Positions 1 through 10,313 of a stretch of DNA of 31,612 nucleotides are shown here, one piece after another; positions within the stretch are counted from its first letter, which is position 1, and the number at the start of each line of letters is the position of its first letter. The position numbers and the translations under genes were made by a program. The stretch comes from Hypsibius dujardini (Eukaryota > Tardigrada > Eutardigrada > Parachela > Hypsibiidae), in the NCBI GenBank assembly GCA_001579985.1, contig LRSR01006629.1, positions 1 through 31,612 of the forward strand. Reading direction: 5' to 3'. The notes below the pieces were generated by a model. The model made no database searches, was not told where the DNA came from, and saw only the letters and a program-made list of their open reading frames with translations.

Positions 1-848
1 GGCAATTCCAATGTTGAAACCGAGGATGAACCGACCGGCAATCAACAGTTCGTAGGAATGAACCATCACACACATCCCCGTTAGTACGGCGCCTAACAAC
101 CCGATACAATTGTTGTATCTGCAACAGATTGGAGTTTTTATCTTCATAAATATGAATGAAGATATCTATGACCTTTGAAGTGAACATTTTTATCAGCTAC
201 GAGTATTAAACACACGTACATTAGCGTCTGCTTGCTTCCGAAATGACTGAGCCACCATCCGGTCGACCACAAGGAAATGAACGCACCGGACGCGATCGCC
301 GCTCCCGTTAACGCCCAAATTGTGTTTAGTTCCGGATTGAAGTCCAGCATCTTCGACTCCTCCTCCTCCGGGATAAGCTTGCACCACAGCTCCGACGGGT
401 GCTCCGCTCGCAAGACGAGATTTCCATTGTCCGTATTGTTGGAGAGTTCAGCATCTGGAATGACTGCTGGAACGCCATAACGTTCGCACTGGACTGTGCG
501 AATCCACTGAAGAACTATATTCTGAATGGGATTCGTGACTCCATAAGTGTAACCAATTGGGAACCAGGCTCCGAAAGAAGCGGAGAAGACGACGAGCAAG
601 AGCTGCCAGGTCAATCGTTCCGCTGGGACTTTCTCCATGCTGATAGTCGTGTGGTGGTGGTGTCCGTTGGGTCCCCGGAGAAGTTCGCTACTGGGTTCCC
701 GGAGGAGTTCGCTACTGGGTTCCCGGAGGAGTTCGCTACTGGGTCCCCGGAGGAGTTCGCTACTGGGTTCCCGAAGGAGTTCGCTACTGGGTCCCCGGAG
801 GAGTTCGCTACTGGCGCTGCTGTTGATTCTTTCCGCCGAAGTTTTCAT
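1..848 (-). CDS. SLC2A-type facilitative sugar transporter, 5' part (runs off the window)
   Basis: Two exons are visible on the minus strand: 848-220 and 118-1, joined through a 101-base intron. The donor reads AT|GTACGT and the acceptor TTGCAG, and the phases agree. The product is a multi-pass plasma-membrane carrier for hexoses. After a cytosolic N-terminus, the first membrane segment starts near residue 75 and includes GYTYGVTNP, matching the GLUT TM1 region. A long first extracellular loop follows, with an NNT glycosylation sequon, then TM2 (ALTGAAIASGAFISLW). The second exon adds NNCIGLLGAVLTG and ELLIAGRFILGFNIGIA, the typical TM3-TM4 region of the family. The usual G-R-R/K after TM2 reads GSK here. 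The start is taken at Met1 (846-848). Upstream codons stay open to a stop at 963-965 without another Met. Met71 is an alternative start that would drop the repeat. The rest of the gene lies to the left of the window. Confidence 0.85.
669..812 (-). repeat. Coding minisatellite: six 24-base units in the transporter N-terminus
   Basis: Six exact-length 24-base units encode SSELLRGP or SSELLREP, residues 13-60 of the transporter. They are followed by a short His run (NGHHHH) before TM1. The units alternate G and E at one position and keep the frame. They would form a charged, helix-prone cytosolic extension. If translation starts at Met71 this stretch is leader sequence instead. Confidence 0.85.
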
Positions 849-1498
849 CTTAATGCCGGTTGATGCGGATGATTTTAAGGGTTCGTCGACTTCCGGCTTC
901 CGGGCGAAGAAAGCAGCTGATGAAATAGGCGATTCCGATGGCCGTTTCGATGGGGATTTATCTTAATAGCCAGTTTAATATTATTACAATCTTTTTGCGC
1001 CGGCACGATGCAGCAGCTTGATATATCAGCAGTTTCAGCTGTGGTCTCTCGTGATGAGAATTTTCACACTGCGTGGTCGTGTCGGAAAGAGCAACCCAGG
1101 GAACGCATGTCATGCCGCAGGTTCTCCTCTGGTTTTCCGAAGAATGCAGGCTCTTCTTCCGAGACTTTGTTAACACCGACAGGGACCTCAACCTTCGGGC
1201 AGTGAACTGATGAAGAAATCAACCTCGTGGCCGTAAATAATTTTATCGACTCCAAGGTGCAGGGGACCCCGAACTGTAAACAACTATGGCACCACTCTCG
1301 AGTTCATAGGCCAGGTGCTGCAAAATCATCTAAAAGTTTCTGCTCTGTTCTCGTTATTATCTATGTGGAAATTCTAAATAAGATTGAGAAACCATGTCGC
1401 AAGCTGCTGCGCCTTCATGATTTTATTATCGCAGGTCGCAGCCGCCGCGCCGAATGCTTGAAACTTTAGCGCTCGTACTGGTACTACACTAGTATCAG
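849..1498. other. Intergenic, upstream of the transporter
   Basis: No convincing gene was found. Open frames here are short, overlap one another on both strands, and show no family motif or splice-consistent partners. The first 115 bases are open in frame with the transporter start and may be 5' untranslated sequence. Confidence 0.4.
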
Positions 1499-1624
1499 AG
1501 AAGGGCTCTGGAATGGGCCACCGGGTGGTAGGGGGCGCTCTGTCGCAAATTAATTGAAAACGAAGAGTCACTGTATAGTCAGCTTATTCCAGGAGCGCAT
1601 TAAGTGGTCCATTCCAGGACCCTT
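1499..1624. mobile_element. Small inverted-repeat element (MITE-like)
   Basis: Imperfect terminal inverted repeats of about 22 bases bound a 126-base unit. The left end reads GAAGGGCTCTGGAATGGGCC; the right end is its complement with two or three mismatches. No coding capacity. A clear target-site duplication was not identified. Confidence 0.5.
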
Positions 1625-1635
1625 CCTTTATACAA

Positions 1636-1989
1636 GGTAAAGGCCGTTAAGCAGGCCGTTTTATAAATCGTAACTTAACCAGGCCGGCAGGCCAGCAGGT
1701 GGCGCATAAGTCGTTTTTGCGAAGCCAACCCAGGGAGATGGAACCGAAGTGGCGCCTCTACCGGACTGTTTGCCCACTTCTCCATTGAGATTCTTCCCTT
1801 CCTTTTTTTGGACCCAAATTCGAACGGTGAGGCTTAGGAACGAACTAAAATGGGTCAGGGAATTTTTTCGAATGTTTTCAAGCCATCTGTTATGGCATGG
1901 CAACACTGTAGCGCCGGGAAATCAACGTTGAAAGAAACCGGCCTGGTTAAGTTACGATTTCTAAAAGGGCCTGGTTAACGGCCTTTACC
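1636..1989. mobile_element. Inverted-repeat element of 354 bases with terminal repeats of about 50 bases
   Basis: The ends GGTAAAGGCCGTTAA and its exact complement bound the unit. Similarity continues inward for about 50 bases per arm, to AACTTAACCAGGCCGG. There is no transposase frame, so it looks like a non-autonomous DNA transposon. It lies 12 bases from the smaller element to its left. Confidence 0.75.
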
Positions 1990-2965
1990 TCGTACTGTAC
2001 TAATAAGTGCGCACTGTCTACAAGGTCGCGACCGGTTTATTAGTTTTTCTTTGTCCTGCTACCTTTGATTTAAATTTAAGGTAGTCCCTTCTGGCTAATT
2101 GAAACATTATGAGTACATTGTAATTGCGCGGGCATGCCGTGGCTTAAGACAACTAAATATTGTAATGATAATAATACGAATACGTTAAGGATATCGTAAA
2201 AAGTAATAATAATTCGTAATACGTAATCGTAATGAGGCCACGTAAAATGCACTACGAATAAACGCTATATTTTACGCATACTTTCTGCCTGCACAGGATG
2301 GTCAATAATTGTTAAAGCGTTTTAGTTGCATATCATTGATCGCATAAACTATTCCGAGCTACCCTCGGGATTGGTCCTGCACCGGAAATCGACACTGGCG
2401 CCACTCTCGGCGCCCGACGCTCGCCTCTCCTGGTCTTTATTGTCGGACAGACTATCAAATGGCGACAGATAGCAATCAGACAGCAGAGATGGACACCTTC
2501 TTACCACACCCCGCGCGTGTCCTTAACCAAACCTTGGACTCCAAGAATTTTTTACATTGGTAGTATATCTTCCCGAGTATTCGAATTCACAAACGGCGTT
2601 AACTCGCAGAGTCGTTAACGAGGACTTTTTTCAATTCTCAGTAATTTTACTCGAAGGCACTTTTCACTGCACTTGAGACAGTTTCGGCCAAAGACCGGCA
2701 CTGAACTCCAACCGATCTCCTCGATCGCACCCGCACCCGCACCCAGGTGCATTTCATTCTCCTTGTCCGATTTTCTTTCCTAATCGTACATTTCGTGCCG
2801 TCAGTGTGTCATGTGATTGCGATTCCTATCGGTTTGTGGTGAAAGATCCATATCGCTTCGGCGGTGCCATCTGCCTGCTATCCCCGTGGGTGAATGGAGT
2901 AGTGCCCAGAGACCGAGGGAGACCTTAGCTCAACCCTACACGAGATCGGAATAGAATAGAGTTTT
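1990..2965. other. Intergenic region upstream of the neprilysin gene
   Basis: No gene seen. 2150-2230 is an AT-rich low-complexity stretch rich in TAATAATA and CGTAATACG. 2330-2965 should contain the promoter and 5' leader of the peptidase gene, but no TATA box was recognised near 2930. The transporter on the left is transcribed the other way, so regulatory sequence may be shared. Confidence 0.4.
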
Positions 2966-5900
2966 ATGAATGATTTCGTGATGTTGGCGTTGTCTGTGGT
3001 CAAGCTGACCTTGCTGCGTAGTCGGTGGAGGTGTGCTTATCTATTTCTTTTTTTGTCGCTCACCTTAAATGGGTCTATCTCGTCGCCGGTGTTTAAAAAT
3101 GAGTCACTATCAATGGAGAACGAAATCGAGGATGAGCTAGAGCAAATGCCGGTAGTCGTTGCGGAAACTCGCCGTAAGTTACTTTTGGCACATACAAATA
3201 TCTCAGCATTACTAAATACGAGACGCAGAAAATTAATTTTCCCGGTACGTCGGAATTTTCAAAACGTCTCTTGTTTTTTTTAGATATCGAAAATGTGATG
3301 AAAACCTGCAAGCATGGGATGCCGAATACGGCGACCATTGACCTGTCGAAAAGTAAGTAAAGTCATGCACCTTTAATGGAAGAACCAAAAACACAGCCAG
3401 TTCTCATGCAGACACGTCGAATCCCATTGCTGTGACCAAGAAGCAGGACGAATGTCATGACATCTGTATTAGCTCGAGCTGCGTGGAAATCGGTAAGGTG
3501 TTACGAAAGGCTTTTCCTCTGTGGTGTACCCGGTTGAGTATTCACCCCACAGGTGATGAAGCATTAAGTATGTTTAGCGGCTACATTACTGCAATCCATG
3601 GATCTCAAACAGGACCCTTGCGAAGACTTTTACTCGTATGTCTGCGGGAAGTGGGAGAAAAATAACCCGATTCCGGACGGTAATGAGTTTGGATCTTCAG
3701 TCCAACATTTTAGATCTTCAGTTCAAACGGCCATTATTCAACATTCAGACGACCACTATTCGCAATGTGGAATACATTTTTTTTCAGATAAGAGCTCGTA
3801 CGACACCTTCACGAAGATGAGGGACCAGTTAGACTTGATTATTCGCGGTACTCGGTTCAATCTGTACAATACTCATTACAGCTCGGTTTAATAGTCACAA
3901 ATTGCAGGTCTGCTGGAAAAACCAGTAATTGCCGACGTGGACAGTCCTGCAACAACCAAAGCTAAGCGACTGTACGAGTCTTGCATCAACGAAGGTACCT
4001 CTCATGGAAATACTTGCACCAAAATATGCTACACTGTAGAGTGGAGTATCTACTTAAAATTGTGGATGCTTTTTTTCGTCAAGAAATTATCGAACGACGC
4101 GGCGCAGAACCTCTTCTAAAGTTTATCCAAGACTTAGGAGGTTGGCCGGTGATTGATTCGAAATGGAACGCTTCGACCTTCCAACTGGAAAAACTGGTGG
4201 CATCTTTACGGATTATGCACAACGATATCTTGATATCACTCGTAAGTAAATAATGAGTTTACTTATTTGGACCACGAAATTACACGTAATAGTAAAATGA
4301 ACAAGTTCTCCCATGCACATTTATAATTCCATTTTTGTCTACCGGCAGTGGATCGGACCGGATGGAAAGAATTCGAGCTGGAATGTTTTGCAGGTTTGCT
4401 CCAGGTTAACTAAGACTAAGACTAAATATGACCATACAGTACAGTACGCAATCTCTTACTGTTACTTTATTTATGCCGACAATATTGTAATGTAACTTAC
4501 TTTTATTACACTACATACGTATATTTGACCATTTAAAGCGAACAAGCAGTGGCTCCTTCTCCTTAGAGCCTTAGAGTTTCATAATACCTTTACAGATTGA
4601 CCAAGCTGATTTTGGGATGCCCACTCGGGAATACTACCTCGATAACAATCAGCTGTACCGTCTTGCTTATCTGGGTTTGATGACTTCTATTGCCGAACTA
4701 CTGGTAAGTGTCCAAGCAGGAGCCACAAAAATGGGGTGTGCAACGGTACTGTACAATTTGCAATGCAAGTGCCAAGTGCCAATTACACGTATGAGGCAAA
4801 GTCTGTATATCGGCTCACCCTCCACTTGGTCGATAAATCGGCTCACTCATGGTTTCTCTTTGAAGGCAGGGGCTTGATTGCTTGATTTTTTTACTGTATC
4901 CTAGTATACTATAGCATTTCTGAAAATCAAACAATTAAGCAGCTGCCATCAAAGAGAAATCCATTAGCGAGCCGATTTATCGACCAAGTGGAGGGTGAGC
5001 CGAAATACAGACTTTAATCTAATGGAGGGTCGCGGAAATGGGCAAAAGGGGCGGGCAGGGGTAATAAGTGAACAATCAACCAATCAACTCCGCTCCAATT
5101 GCCCCGGCGCTCCACTGATTGATTGATTGATTGTTTAAGTATTACTCCTGCCCCGCCCCTTTTGGCCATTTCCGGGACCCTCCATTAGATCTAATTCTGT
5201 CGCTAACACGTATCAGTGCAACTGCAGCCTTCTTTAACAATTGCATATCTTTTGTAGGGTGTGCCACGAACCCGCGCAATGACGGATATGGAAGAAATCC
5301 TGGAGTTCGAGACGAAGTTGGCCAACGTACGAAGGGCTAATTGTTACATGACCGTGCAATTAGAGCATAACTATGCCCAATTGTCTCTTGCAGATTTCCA
5401 CACCGCAAGAATACAGGCGGAATTTTACCGCCATTTATGAGAAAACAACAGTGGCGGACATGGAAAAATTAGTTCCTCAGGTATAGGGGCAGGCGTATGT
5501 CAAAATTGCTCGCGTATATGGGTTTGAATCGGTTGAACGAAACTGTTACTTTATGTAATACAGATCAAGTGGAATCGGTATTTTGAGTTAGTCTTAAACC
5601 GAACCGTCAGCCCGAAAGAGGTTCTGGTTGTCTACGCCAAAGATTATTTCATTAAGCTCGGGAACCTTCTCACGAAGACTTCACCAAGGTGAGAATCCTA
5701 CAGACAGCAAACCTTGACAATACTGCAGACATGTTCTGTGCTGCAGGCGCTCATAGAACGCATAAACATGTTTGCTTCTACTTTCTGTTATTTTTATAAT
5801 AGAACCGTGGCAAACTATCTCATCTGGCGCATTGTCCAGAACCGTGCGTCAAATCTGGATGAACGCTTCCGTAGCCGGCGTCGTGTCTTTTCCAACCTTT

Positions 5901-6385
5901 TACTGGGAAATACAAAAGAGGCTCCCCGATGGCGAACCTGCGTGCAGTATGTCAATGACAATTTGGGCATGGCTGTGGGGGCTATGTTTGTGCGCGAGCA
6001 TTTCAAAGAAGACAGCAAAGAAATTGTATGTTCAATACTGTCTGGCCTAAGCTAGTGGTTGTGGTGACGTATACACAACATAAATTACAGACCATTGTGC
6101 TATGTTTTTCCGAATTATATAGGCTCAGCTCATGATCCGGGAAATCAGTATTTCATTCATCGAACTTGTCGGTCAAGTGGACTGGATGAACGATGCCACC
6201 AAACGGAAGGCCAAAGAAAAGGTCTGAAAAAGAGGACTTGATGAGAAATAAATAAACTGAAAACTTGTAGGCAGACAGTCAGGCAGGCAATCAGGCAGGC
6301 AATCAGGCAGGCCGTCAAACGACCAGAAGTACCCAAACACAAAAGCAGACAAGTCTAGACACAGGAACAGACAGACAGACAGACA

Positions 6386-6428
<43 letters not shown>

Positions 6429-9061
6429 AACAGCCTGATTGACGGTTCATCAGACTCCATGTACTCGGAATTTCAGATGGAAAGTATGATCGACAACATT
6501 GGCTATCCTGATTATGTTTTGGACGACAAGAAGCTTGACGAAGAATACAACGGGGTAAGTGATTGATGCGGCACCGGAGTAGACAAACAAAATCTTAAGC
6601 TTGATATATTTCAGGTTGATTTTGATCCCGACAAGTATTTTGAGAATGTCGTTACGTGTCTGAAGTACCTGACCCAGAAAGAGCGGGAAGAACTATGGAA
6701 GCCGGTTAATCGATCCACGTTAGTTTTAGGGTGCAATAGCACGGTCCACCTCGCTAACATTGCTGATGACCGATGACCTGTCATTTTAGGTGGTCAACCA
6801 CCCCGGCCGTGGTCAACGCCTTTTACAGCCGCACCAAGAATCAGATCAGTAAGGCAACAGATTGCTCTCAGCATATGTTGAAGTGTTATCTGCAATTTAA
6901 TAATCATGATTATTTTCCCACACAGTGTTCCCAGCCGGAATTCTCCAGCCGCCCTTCTATAACAGTCATTTCCCCATGACGATGAACTTTGGCGGTAACA
7001 AAAGAGAAAACACCTGGTGATGGCGCTGAAGCGAAGTCACGGTACAGCAATATCAATCATTTACAGGGATAGGAGTAGTCGTTGGGCACGAAATTTCACA
7101 TGGATTCGACGATAAAGGTACAGCGCCAAATGCTTAATTGAAGATGTCATGGCCTCATGGGGTCTACGTAACATAAATTTTCATTTTTCATTACTTATTT
7201 TTCTTACTGTCGGACAGGAAGACAGTTCAACAAACTTGGCAACCTGGAGCAATGGTGGCCAGGAGAAACCGAACGGCATTTTGAGACGAAAGCAAAGTGC
7301 CTAATTGAGCAGTACAACAAGTATCAATTGGCGGAAGTTAATCTCACGGTGCGTTGGTGTGTGTGCATTGATGGTGCGTTCGTGTCTGTGCGCACTGACG
7401 GTGCCTTGGTGTGTGCGCACTGAAGGTGCGTTGGTGTGTGCGCGCTGACGGTGCCTTGGTGTGTGCGCACTGATGGTGCGTTGGTGTGTGTGCGCACTGA
7501 CGGTGCTTTGGTATCTGTGCGCACTGACGGTGCGTTGGTGTGTGTGCGCACTGACGGTGCGTTAGTGTGTGTGCGCACTGACATGAGGACTGTCAAGCTC
7601 GAACTGTAAGTGATGTAACCAGTGCCCTGGTTTTACCCGGTTCTTGGCATATTCAGGTGAATGGTGTCCAAACACAAGGAGAAAATATAGCAGACAACGC
7701 GGGAATCAAGCTGGCCTACCGCTCAATGTCGCGCTGGTTGCTGCACAACAAGATTCCGCGATTACCGGGCCTCCATCATCTCTCTGCTGAGCAGCTATTT
7801 TTTGTTAATTTCGCACAAGTACGTTTATACTAAATTTTACAGAAATCGTCAAGTTGACTTAGCCACAACTGCAGCTTCCTTTTTTGCCAGGTGTGGTGCG
7901 GATCGTCCCGCCCGGAAGCAATGCAGTTTCGCCTTCGCACCGGAGTTCATCCGCCCGGAAAGTTTCGCGTTATTGGTGCAGTCTCCAATATGCAGGTAAT
8001 AACAGTAGGCCACTTTCTTATAATTAGTCTTACGCCCAAATTCAGTCCTCATGACCCGACCCGAAACCCGAAACGATCAAGCGGAGTCCGACAAACCCGA
8101 CCCGAAACAGATCATTCAACCAAAAAAATCTTATTAACTAAAAATTTCAGAAATCTTGCGCTTCTGGCCAGTGTTACGGAAGGACTTGTTAATGTTACAA
8201 AACAAGTGTCATCACACGTGACTGATGCAGTGTACATGAGACGGACTGCCACGTGACATGCTCTTTCAACTGCCATTGTACGATTTCCCACTCCATAATA
8301 CAATCAACGAAAAGACTGAGTACACTGGAGGGTCCGGGATATGGGCAAAAGGGGCGGAGCAGGGGCGGTTAGGTGGTTGATTGTTCGATTGTTTGAAAAG
8401 CACCCCCTGCTCCGCCCCTTTTGCCCATTCCCCGGACCCTCTAGTGTATTCAGTCTTGTCGTTGATTGGATAAGTGCAGTGGTTGAAAAAATACCGCGCT
8501 CCAATCAGACTTTCCCGAACCCACCCGAAAATTAATTTTCCCGACCCGACAGTCGTTTTTCCCCAACCGAAACCCGAAAGCTTTTTTCGGGAGTTTTCGT
8601 GGCTCGAAAGATTTCGGCATAGTACTGGTTACAATGTGGTTACCGTATGCTCGCGATCTCAAGGGACAGCTAAGCCCCGCCTTCCTCGGTATGGCCCTGC
8701 ACTCTATTCAACGTTCAATTTGATTCACTGTTCTCTGATTGGCTTATTTCGTACAGCTTACTCGTTGTGCTCGATCGATTAATTGCATAGTCGTGCTTTT
8801 CCGTATATTTGTCCCTACAGTGGTAATGTGGTGAAGGACACTGAATAGGCACGGTCCGGGTTGGTTAAAATTTACGGATAGGGCAGAAAAGTGTCCCTTG
8901 AGATCGCGAGCACAAAGTACAAGAGAGCACACATTTTGTGTCGTATTATTGCCATTTTTACCTATTAAGCTACTGTTTTTTTACTGTAGGAGTTTTCTGA
9001 CGCCTTCAGTTGTCCCGCTACCAGCCCCATGAATCCACCCAAAAAGTGCCAAGTTTGGTGA
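2966..9061 (+). CDS. Neprilysin-like M13 zinc metallopeptidase (23 exons, 783 aa)
   Basis: Exons: 2966-3173, 3284-3352, 3412-3492, 3578-3679, 3788-3847, 3908-3994, 4084-4241, 4349-4393, 4596-4703, 5258-5326, 5394-5480, 5564-5688, 5803-6025, 6123-6221, 6477-6554, 6615-6718, 6790-6848, 6926-6994, 7067-7117, 7218-7348, 7657-7818, 7891-7995, 8990-9061. Phases agree at every junction and the total is 784 codons with the stop. An ectoenzyme that cleaves short peptides on the amino side of hydrophobic residues. A hydrophobic stretch (about residues 23-35) is a signal peptide or anchor. Then come paired cysteines and SMDLKQDPCEDFYSYVCG, NAFY (577-580, substrate backbone), HEISH (618-622, zinc and catalytic Glu), ENIAD (680-684, third zinc ligand) and the family ending CQVW. 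All catalytic residues are present. A plausible role is degradation of signalling peptides. The donor at 6222 (GTCTGA) is unusual. The exact subfamily is unknown. Confidence 0.95.
4798..5014. mobile_element. Near-perfect palindromic element, family alpha, copy 1
   Basis: Lies in neprilysin intron 9. Two arms of about 95 bases pair around a short AT-rich centre (TATCCTAGTATACTATAG). Each arm carries CGGCTCACCCTCCACTTGG and a GATTGATT-like tract. A second copy is at 21012-21232 in an intron of the second receptor gene. No coding capacity. It would form a strong hairpin in the pre-mRNA. Confidence 0.85.
5019..5188. mobile_element. Palindromic element, family beta, copy 1
   Basis: Starts four bases after the alpha copy in the same neprilysin intron. 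The arms carry GGAGGGTC, AAATGGGCAAAAGGGGCGG and their complement, around a GATTGATT-rich loop. A second copy is at 8309-8460. The outermost bases (ATCTAAT) pair within this copy but differ from those of copy 2. Confidence 0.8.
6265..6435. repeat. CAGG/CAGA simple repeat in neprilysin intron 14
   Basis: Degenerate GCAGGCAATCA units followed by runs of CAGA. The long open frame on the opposite strand is a by-product of the repeat. It takes up most of the intron between exons 14 and 15. Confidence 0.85.
7349..7586. repeat. Minisatellite of about nine 25-27-base units starting at a splice donor
   Basis: Units of the form GTGCGTTGGTGTGTG plus TGCGCACTGACG repeat from the first base of neprilysin intron 20. 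Each unit boundary (GACG|GTGCGTT) copies the exon-intron boundary (CACG|GTGCGTT), so the donor-like sequence is duplicated in tandem. The repetitive open frame on the minus strand is an artefact of the repeat. Confidence 0.85.
8040..8110. repeat. CCCGA-rich degenerate repeat in the last neprilysin intron
   Basis: Repeated CCCGACCCGAAAC motifs. A second patch with the same motif is at 8515-8580, on the other side of the beta element, in the same 994-base intron. Origin unknown. Confidence 0.5.
8309..8460. mobile_element. Palindromic element, family beta, copy 2
   Basis: In neprilysin intron 22. The arms share GGAGGGTCCGGG and GGGCAAAAGGGGCGGAGCAG with copy 1. The outer 15-20 bases (AAGACTGAGTACACT) are specific to this copy and are repeated, inverted, at its right end. 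Confidence 0.8.
8641..8919. mobile_element. Inverted-repeat element, family gamma, copy A
   Basis: In neprilysin intron 22. Ends with TACCGTATGCTCGCGATCTC and, near the right end, its complement. The right terminus itself has diverged (GCACAAAGTA). Inside lie the shared core motifs AGCTAAGCCCCGCC (left) and TTTACGGATAGGGC (right). TA lies at both extremities, as with Tc1/mariner-type insertions. No coding capacity. Confidence 0.8.
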
Positions 9062-9311
9062 ACTGGCCATTTTTTTCAATTGATGCACCTTCCGTTCAGC
9101 CTTGAATTCATAATATTAGCAAATTTCAAATGTTATTGTTTTTATGGGATACTGTTTGTTTTTTCTGAACTGTAAAACATTGTTGCAGTACGAGATACGG
9201 ATACCCCAACGGTCAAACCTGTGCCTCTTGTCAGATTTATGTCAGAAAACTTTCCTGTATTTGTAACATTCTATTTCAGACCTGGATTAGATGAGATAGT
9301 AGGAGCGGATA

Positions 9312-9511
9312 AAATATAACACTGAGTTCAGGCATTGATTGATACATTGAGTGACCAGATGAAATATAACACTGAGTTTAGGCATTGATTGATACATTGA
9401 GTGAACAGATGAAATATAACACCGAATTCAGGCATTGATTGATACATTGAGTGAACAGATGAAATATAACACTGAGTTCAGGCATTGATTGATATATTGA
9501 GTGAACAGATG
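9312..9511. repeat. Tandem repeat, four 50-base units
   Basis: Four head-to-tail copies beginning AAATATAACACTGAGTTCAG and containing GGCATTGATTGATACATTGA differ at only a few positions. Every unit carries the GATTGAT motif common in this window. Confidence 0.9.
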
Positions 9512-10300
9512 AAACGGTAAATGGACCATTCATTAAGAACTGACGCAAAATGTGTTTGGGAACTGGATGCGATATTTCATGCGATATTTACTGCTATTTT
9601 TTATGTTTCACCATAAAAACTAATACTTCAAATTTTTTAAATATTGTCGCTAATAAAAAACAATACTAGTAATGCGGCGCGTTATATCGGAGAAAATTTA
9701 AGCAGTCCAGGCGGCTCGACAAAAGCACCCGCACTCATGCTGGCCCATTGGCTGCTTAGTTGGGTAAGTCCCCCTTGGAGTGTTTTGATTCGCTCATTAT
9801 CTTCAACAACTTTTTTGATTGGCGGTTTTGGATTTGACAAGCCAACCACACGCCGCATGCAAAAGCACTGCTAACCGAACTTTAGCAACACAAATTTCCA
9901 GCACGCTGGGGCATTTGTTTCACTTCTCAACGGCTTCTTTTGAATTTCTTTCGAAAAAGCCATTGTGTGATTATTTTCCACCCGGAAATACCGAATGCAC
10001 CCGACCGACCTGATTCCCGCATTCAAGGACCTTATCGGCATTTGTTTTTCATTCGTTAGCGCATGCACAACCGGACTCTGAAATTGGGAACGGACTTTCT
10101 CACTTGAATTGGGATTTGTTGGTGTTTTTGATTTTTATTTGTCACGTTGCTGCCATTTTTTAAGCTTCCTCCTGACTCGCCGTTGATTTATACCGGCTTT
10201 CCGTGACGGAATCCTGCCACCCCTTGACTAAACGGCAATGTAATTCATTTGCTCATTCGAGAATAATGAACAGACTTTAAAGGCATTTCTTTTTCGATTT

Positions 10301-10303
10301 CAG
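10301..10303 (+). promoter_or_regulatory. Splice acceptor ten bases before the KIF23 start codon
   Basis: TTTCTTTTTCGATTTCAG is a strong acceptor-like tract and is followed by ten bases and the ATG. The leader is probably spliced, with at least one non-coding exon upstream; trans-splicing cannot be excluded. The upstream exon could not be placed. Confidence 0.5.
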
Positions 10304-10313
10304 GCACGCCGGA

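Larger units (their letters stand above)
9062..10313. other. Intergenic between neprilysin and KIF23
   Basis: Holds the 3' trailer of the peptidase gene, a four-unit tandem repeat, and the upstream region of KIF23. No gene was recognised. An AATAAA at 9652-9657 is a weak candidate polyadenylation signal, about 590 bases after the stop. The remainder (9670-10300) has no structure I can name. Confidence 0.4.

Noticed and set aside
3542-3577. Acceptor CCCCACAG at 3552 as the start of neprilysin exon 4
   Set aside because: It leads to the wrong frame for the conserved SMDLKQDPCEDFY block. The acceptor TATGTTTAG ending at 3577 restores CVEIAATLLQSMD and agrees with the phase.
6157-6460. Minus-strand frames rich in CLSVCLSV or CLIACL
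   Set aside because: They are translations of the CAGA/CAGG simple repeat in an intron.
7324-7596. Minus-strand frame rich in repeated THTNAPSVRT
   Set aside because: It is the translation of the intronic minisatellite of the peptidase gene, antisense to conserved exons.
9312-9511. Four regular repeats considered as a CRISPR-like array
   Set aside because: The units are contiguous 50-base copies without variable spacers, in an animal genome.
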